Positions 60,394-64,000 of a stretch of 64,000 bases of DNA are shown here, one piece after another. The stretch comes from Saprospiraceae bacterium (GTDB lineage: Bacteria > Bacteroidota > Bacteroidia > Chitinophagales > Saprospiraceae). The DNA lies in contig JAEUUP010000018.1 in the NCBI GenBank assembly GCA_016787525.1, positions 62,001 through 126,000 on the forward strand, given 5' to 3'. Below the pieces are notes generated by a model that made no database searches, was not told the DNA's origin, and was given only the letters and a program-made list of their open reading frames with translations. A program made the translations under genes and the position numbers. The number at the start of each line of letters is the position of its first letter. Position 1 is the stretch's first letter.

Positions 60394-61560
60394 ATGACAA
60401 CTCTCACAACTACTCAACTGCTCTACAATCTGCCCTTTTTACTGCTTTGTGCCAGTAATTTCTTTTTCTCTGCCAGTTTCCAAATGCTCATTCCCGAATT
60501 GCCTGACCATCTGACATCGTTGGGCGGAGCTGATTACAAGGGTTATATCATCGCTCTTTTCACACTCACAGCAGGTATCAGTCGCCCATTCAGTGGTAAA
60601 TTGACGGATACCGTTGGTCGTGTCCCCATTATGGTTTTTGGCTCGTTGGTGTGCGTATTGTGCAGTGCGTTTTATCCATTTATGACTACCATTTTTGGCT
60701 TTCTTTTATTGCGTTTGTGCCATGGTTTTTCGACAGGATTCAAGCCGACAGCCACAGCCGCTTATGTAGCAGATGTGGTCAGCATAGAGCGTCGCGGCGA
60801 GGCTATGTCAGCCATTGGCATCAGTAGCAGTATTGGTTACAGTATTGGCCCTGTGTTTGGTAGTTGGATTACTGAGGGGTTCGGCTTCACGGGTTTGTGT
60901 GTGTTGTCGTCCGTCTCAGCACTTTTGTCAGTTGTGATTCTGGTTAGGAATATGGAAGAAACACTCACTGAACGTCAACCATTTTCATTAAAACTATTGA
61001 AAATCAATCGTTTCGACATTTTTTCGATAGCAGCGATGCCCACTTTTATTGTGCAGTTTTTAGTGTCATTTGCCTCAGGTGCAAGTTTAACACTCATACC
61101 CGATTACTCCAAGCAAATAGGTATCGCCAACAAAGGCTTGTTTTTTGCAGTTTTTACAGCTGCTTCGTTGGTCATTCGTTTGGTTGCCAGTAAATCTTCT
61201 GATAAATATGGACGCGTGATCGTGTTGCGTTGGGCAACTTTGACTACGATTGTTTCCATGACCATCCTCGCTTTTTTTCCGACCTATTGGGCATTTATTT
61301 TGGCTTCCATTATCTATGGCATCGGTTGGGGATTGAGTACGCCCACTTTGCAGGCTTGGGCAGTTGACCTTGTGTCGCAAGAAAACAGGGGCAGGGGATT
61401 AGCGACTATGTTCATTGCACTTGAAGCGGGTATTGGCTTTGGGGCATGGGCATCACAAGAGTTGTATCGCAACGACCCTTTGAAAATGAGCTTACCTTTT
61501 CAAGTATCTGCATGTATGGCGGTTTTAGCCTTGATTTATCTGTTTTTTCGTAAAAAATAA
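60394..61560 (+). CDS. Major facilitator superfamily transporter
   Basis: The 388-residue protein has twelve predicted transmembrane helices and the MFS cytoplasmic loop motif between TM2 and TM3 (GKLTDTVGRVPIMVFGSLV), plus a second-half counterpart (SKSSDKYGRVIVLRWATL). RLCHGFSTGFKPTATAAYVADV is a typical TM4 region. The closest general resemblance is to drug or sugar exporters of the DHA type, but the substrate is not predictable. The 10-mer at 60870 encodes WITEGFGFTG in TM5. A TAnnTTTG-like box lies just 8 bp before the ATG and may be chance. Confidence 0.88.
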   Translation: MTTLTTTQLLYNLPFLLLCASNFFFSASFQMLIPELPDHLTSLGGADYKGYIIALFTLTAGISRPFSGKLTDTVGRVPIMVFGSLVCVLCSAFYPFMTTIFGFLLLRLCHGFSTGFKPTATAAYVADVVSIERRGEAMSAIGISSSIGYSIGPVFGSWITEGFGFTGLCVLSSVSALLSVVILVRNMEETLTERQPFSLKLLKINRFDIFSIAAMPTFIVQFLVSFASGASLTLIPDYSKQIGIANKGLFFAVFTAASLVIRLVASKSSDKYGRVIVLRWATLTTIVSMTILAFFPTYWAFILASIIYGIGWGLSTPTLQAWAVDLVSQENRGRGLATMFIALEAGIGFGAWASQELYRNDPLKMSLPFQVSACMAVLALIYLFFRKK

Positions 61561-61565
61561 TACGA

Positions 61566-61611
61566 AAAAATGCTGAAAACTTGTACCAAACCATGCGTTT
61601 TCGGCATTTTT
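61566..61611 (+). terminator. Hairpin terminator after the MFS gene
   Basis: AAAAATGCTGAAAAC (61566-61580) pairs with GTTTTCGGCATTTTT (61597-61611), one wobble, with a T tract at the 3' side. Confidence 0.75.
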
Positions 61612-61646
61612 GTTGCCTAAGAACAATATAAGCGGCACTTTTATGT

Positions 61647-61654
61647 TATTTTTG
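61647..61654 (+). promoter_or_regulatory. Candidate -7 box for the arginase-fold gene
   Basis: TATTTTTG matches TAnnTTTG, 34 bp before the ATG at 61688. Confidence 0.4.
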
Positions 61655-61687
61655 CTGACTAACATTGATAAATAACACTTTCTTTTT

Positions 61688-62788
61688 ATGTTCAATCATT
61701 GGCTAAAACCACTTTCTGCGGATTTGTTTTCTGACCTCGAAGCATGGCATTTCGGACGTAAAATTGCCATTCATACTGAGGGGGTAGATTTGGATTTGAG
61801 TAATACCCAAATTGCACTCATTGGTATCCATGAGGCAGAAGCAGATGCCATGCGTTCTTTTTTATACACATTGAGCTTTCCTTTCTCACAAATTAAAATT
61901 ACGGATTTGGGTAATTTGCGCAAGCAAGATGCCTCATTTATGATACCACTTTTGACTGAATTGTTGCAAGGAGATATTGTACCCATCCTCATCGGTCAGT
62001 CCGAAAAATTCACTTTGCCTCAATTTCAAGCTTTTCATGCCCGTAAAAATTCTGTTAATCTTGCTATCATTGATGAAAAAATACGTTTCTATCCTTCGCC
62101 AAAAGCGGAAGCGCAATTTTTGCAATCTATTTTGGAAGATAGTTACCTTTTCAATTTGAGTTTTATTGGTTTTCAGTCGCATTTCACAGACCCCTCAGTA
62201 TTCAGCCTCTTAGAAAAACGCCATTTCGAGTTGGTACGCCTCGGTAAATTGCGGTCAGCTATCGAGGACATCGAACCCATTATTCGAGATGCAGACTTGG
62301 TGAGCTTTAGTTTAGCAGCCTTGAAAATGAGCGACGCTCCTGGACAAATCAAAGGTTCGCCCAGTGGTTTGACCTCCGAGGAAGCCTGTCAAGTGGCTCG
62401 CTATGCGGGTATGAGCGACAAATTGACGAGTTTTGGCATCTTTGGCTATCACAAAAACCACGACAGTCTCGACCAAACGACAGCACAAACCGTCGCTCAG
62501 ATGATTTGGTATTTCGTGGATGGTTTTTACAACCGAAAACAAGATTTTCCGATTCAAAAAGCATTCAATCAACTCACACAATATATCGTACAAGTCAAAA
62601 CCTTCGACGAGCGCATCGTTTTCTGGCGAAGCAACAAAAGTGGGCGTTGGTGGATGGAAATTCCAGTGAAAACACGCAAAAAACACGTGCGTCACCGCTT
62701 AATTCCTTGCTCTTATAATGACTATTTACAAGCTTGCCAAGATGATTTGCCAGAGCGTTTAGTGTTTGCTTATCAACGGTTTATGTAG
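61688..62788 (+). CDS. Arginase/formimidoylglutamase-fold protein without the canonical metal site
   Basis: The 366-residue protein belongs to the ureohydrolase (arginase) fold as found in Bacteroidota formimidoylglutamase-like proteins (QIALIGIHEAEADAMRSFLY, GIFGYHKNHDSL, QTTAQTVAQMIWYFVDGF). The metal-binding signatures of active enzymes are replaced: ILIGQSEKF stands where GGDHS is expected, NLAIIDEKI where DAHxD is expected, and DLVSFSLAALKMSDAPG where SxDxD is expected. It is therefore probably not a Mn-dependent hydrolase and may be a pseudoenzyme or binding protein. The C terminus (KHVRHRLIPCSYNDYLQACQ) is specific to this subgroup. 10-mers at 61774 (HTEGV) and 62191 (DPSVF). Confidence 0.8.
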   Translation: MFNHWLKPLSADLFSDLEAWHFGRKIAIHTEGVDLDLSNTQIALIGIHEAEADAMRSFLYTLSFPFSQIKITDLGNLRKQDASFMIPLLTELLQGDIVPILIGQSEKFTLPQFQAFHARKNSVNLAIIDEKIRFYPSPKAEAQFLQSILEDSYLFNLSFIGFQSHFTDPSVFSLLEKRHFELVRLGKLRSAIEDIEPIIRDADLVSFSLAALKMSDAPGQIKGSPSGLTSEEACQVARYAGMSDKLTSFGIFGYHKNHDSLDQTTAQTVAQMIWYFVDGFYNRKQDFPIQKAFNQLTQYIVQVKTFDERIVFWRSNKSGRWWMEIPVKTRKKHVRHRLIPCSYNDYLQACQDDLPERLVFAYQRFM

Positions 62789-62973
62789 TTGATAAAAAGT
62801 GTATTCTCGCTTCAGAACTTTGGTGTAAAACTTTTTGAGCGTTTCGTCAAAAAAAAATCCGATATTCAAGCAGCGTATTTGGCAGATACAGCATCTCGGT
62901 TTATATGTCCGAGAACCGATTTAATTTTTTTTACTATCATTTACACCGAGAATCAAAAACTTAACCAAAGAAC
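62789..62973. other. Leader of the ECF sigma gene
   Basis: It includes a small hairpin TCTCGG (62894-62899) with CCGAGA (62909-62914). No recognisable promoter was seen. Confidence 0.4.
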
Positions 62974-63510
62974 GTGACGGAATTCGAACTCATACAAGGT
63001 TGCCTCAACGAAGACCGACGTGCGCAACGAGAACTATTCAGCCGCTATGCGGGGAAGATGATGACCGTTTGCTTACGTTATGCCCGCCACAGAATGGAAG
63101 CAGAAGACCTATTGCAAGATGCTTTTATAAAAATTTTTGATAACATACAATCCTTTGAAGGTAAAGGTTCTTTCGAGGGATGGATTCGTCGAATCGTGGT
63201 CAATACGGCTTTGAAAAACATATCCAAACACTCTTTTCAGAAAGAAGGAATTGGGCTGGACAATGTAGTTGAGACGTGGGAGGACCCCTCAGTATTTTCA
63301 CAACTTTCGGAGCAAGAGTTGATTTCTATGATTTCAGGTTTGCCAAATGGTTATCGGATTTGTTTCAATTTATATGTGATTGAAGGTTTTAGCCATCGTG
63401 AAATTGCCGAAATGCTCGATATTGAAGAAAGCACATCGCGCTCTCAATTGGTAAAAGCTCGCAATATGCTGCAAAACATGGTTCTCAAATCTCAAAAAGT
63501 GACAAAATGA
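62974..63510 (+). CDS. ECF-type RNA polymerase sigma factor
   Basis: The start is GTG at 62974 (MTEFELIQGCLNEDRRAQRELF), giving 178 residues. Region 2 is clear: FSRYAGKMMTVCLRYARHRMEAEDLLQDAFIKIFDNIQSFEGKGSFEGWIRRIVVNTAL, with the -10-binding and core-binding helices. Region 4 is LPNGYRICFNLYVIEGFSHREIAEMLDIEESTSRSQLVKARNML, the -35-binding HTH. It resembles the abundant group of Bacteroidota ECFs linked to membrane anti-sigma factors. The next gene overlaps it by 4 bp (ATGA). The 10-mer at 63285 encodes DPSVFSQ in the linker between regions. Confidence 0.95.
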   Translation: MTEFELIQGCLNEDRRAQRELFSRYAGKMMTVCLRYARHRMEAEDLLQDAFIKIFDNIQSFEGKGSFEGWIRRIVVNTALKNISKHSFQKEGIGLDNVVETWEDPSVFSQLSEQELISMISGLPNGYRICFNLYVIEGFSHREIAEMLDIEESTSRSQLVKARNMLQNMVLKSQKVTK

Positions 63511-64000
63511 GTGAAGATTTACATAAATACAGAGATTTTTTCAAGGAAAAATTGGAAAATCACGAGTCAGAAGTGCCTGAGAACTTGTTCGATGCTTTGA
63601 TGAATAAGCGCAATCAGACGGATACACCGCCTTCTGAAAAGGCTTATAATGCTTTTTTTCAAGAAAAATTGAGCAATTTTGAGTCCGATGTACCCGAAAA
63701 CTTATTCAGTAAACTCTTACGCGAGCGTGAAGGTACGGACGAGTCCGTCTCGGATGCCTCTATTCGCGAACGTATTTTGGACCACGAGACACCTGTTGCA
63801 CAGCATATTTTTGAGGAGATGATGGTTGAGCGCGACCGTCGCCGTCGGGCTTTGATTTGGCGTTCTGCGGCAGCTTTGTTGTTATTGTTGACAGCTTATT
63901 TTCTATATGTGAATAAAGATGAAAAGAATAAAACAGAAATAAACACCCCCCTCAGTACAGAGCTTGAAAAAACTCAAGCTTTGCAAAAAAGCATTGATAA
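63507..64000 (+). CDS. Probable transmembrane anti-sigma factor with N-terminal internal repeats, 5' part
   Basis: Translation runs from the ATG overlapping the sigma stop (ATGA) to the end of the window, about 164 residues, open at the right. The N-terminal cytoplasmic part has three related modules of about 35-45 residues: FFKEKLENHESEVPENLFDAL, FFQEKLSNFESDVPENLFSKL and a degenerate RERILDHETPVAQHIFEEMM. A basic stretch (ERDRRRR) is followed by one transmembrane helix (ALIWRSAAALLLLLTAYFLY, about 111-130) and the start of a periplasmic part (KNKTEINTPLSTEL, where PLS comes from the 10-mer at 63948). The gene order and topology fit an anti-sigma factor for the ECF gene, but the repeat modules are not the usual zinc-binding anti-sigma domain. 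Confidence 0.75.
   Translation, partial: MSEDLHKYRDFFKEKLENHESEVPENLFDALMNKRNQTDTPPSEKAYNAFFQEKLSNFESDVPENLFSKLLREREGTDESVSDASIRERILDHETPVAQHIFEEMMVERDRRRRALIWRSAAALLLLLTAYFLYVNKDEKNKTEINTPLSTELEKTQALQKSID

Larger units (their letters stand above)
880..63957. repeat. Dispersed 10-mer TACTGAGGGG / CCCCTCAGTA, about 65 copies
   Basis: Exact copies read by eye. Plus-strand TACTGAGGGG starts at 1909, 3914, 6120, 10301, 11646, 15548, 15722, 16634, 19193, 21511, 21545, 22089, 23954, 25378, 26380, 27521, 28129, 31691, 32806, 33923, 34294, 35690, 37010, 38411, 40374, 44296, 48151, 50837, 51649, 53280, 54310, 55702, 56022, 57202, 57955, 59448, 60870, 61774. CCCCTCAGTA starts at 880, 2811, 4166, 5662, 8499, 9345, 13359, 13926, 17404, 17730, 19940, 22691, 25187, 25535, 31499, 31961, 38047, 40323, 40947, 42535, 42941, 43408, 45756, 47342, 62191, 63285, 63948. 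One- or two-base variants lie at 22847, 23698, 27761, 40292, 41256 and 54067. About 50 are in coding sequence and 15 between genes. The G run varies from 4 to 8. Confidence 0.97.

Noticed and set aside
880-63957. The 10-mer as a remnant of an insertion sequence or as a target-site duplication
   Set aside because: No shared flanks beyond a few bases, no transposase, and many copies are embedded in conserved genes without disrupting them.
1-64000. tRNA, rRNA, tmRNA or known riboswitch
   Set aside because: None was recognised in the intergenic regions on either strand by eye. A covariance-model scan would be needed to exclude small RNAs.

Overview
The window is a contiguous piece of a Bacteroidota chromosome of moderate G+C content, probably a free-living saprospirian, chitinophagian or cytophagian bacterium. 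The evidence is: type IX secretion (T9SS) C-terminal sorting domains, SprB-type repeats, propeller-containing LytS/LytTR signalling, weak Shine-Dalgarno sequences, several TAnnTTTG promoter boxes, and the general gene content. No rRNA, tRNA, CRISPR array, phage or complete insertion sequence was seen. The window cuts one gene at each end.

Layout. 0-6 kb: end of a head-GIN adhesin-like protein, dipeptidyl peptidase IV, psuG and a TPR protein on the minus strand, then etfB-etfA. 6-10.4 kb: a minus-strand molybdenum hydroxylase pair (2Fe-2S subunit, then Tat-exported molybdopterin subunit) with a 43-bp-arm perfect palindrome between them and a 0.5 kb tandem array upstream. 10.4-20 kb: outer-membrane barrel protein, an outer-membrane protein/AraC pair, mqo, a Uma2 nuclease, and a YceI-sensor-kinase-LytTR operon. 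20-25 kb: an Rpn-type nuclease, a PepSY-like lipoprotein, rsgA, a CapA-type phosphatase and an OmpR-type regulator. 25-37 kb: two giant T9SS cargo proteins built from SprB repeats and complete seven-bladed RCC1 propellers; one also carries a reprolysin-type metalloprotease. Between them lie a 20-copy tandem array and a 290-bp inverted repeat with perfect 106-bp arms. 37-43 kb: an HDAC-like deacetylase, two AT-rich orphan genes, and a three-gene oxidoreductase/epimerase operon. 43.5-51 kb: TetR-TolC-adaptor-small membrane protein-RND pump. 51-64 kb: a 7TM sensor kinase, a soluble-adenylyl-cyclase-like giant, pgk, a thioredoxin-fold protein without CxxC, an MFS transporter, an arginase-fold protein that has lost its metal ligands, and an ECF sigma/anti-sigma pair.

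The most striking signal is not a gene. The non-palindromic 10-mer TACTGAGGGG (reverse complement CCCCTCAGTA) occurs, by my count, 65 times, about once per kilobase, against roughly 0.1 expected by chance. It occurs on both strands and both inside genes and between them. Inside genes it is read as TEG, ILRG, PSV, PLS or PQY. Between genes it sometimes forms terminator hairpins, either in inverted pairs or as part of a single hairpin. This density, non-palindromic form and terminator use resemble the DNA uptake sequences of Neisseria and Pasteurellaceae; a HIP1-like, Chi-like or methylation motif is the alternative. A second layer of unusual architecture is a set of nested palindromes whose small side hairpins mostly have TAC/GTA triloops, and three 20-22 bp tandem arrays, each lying upstream of a minus-strand gene.
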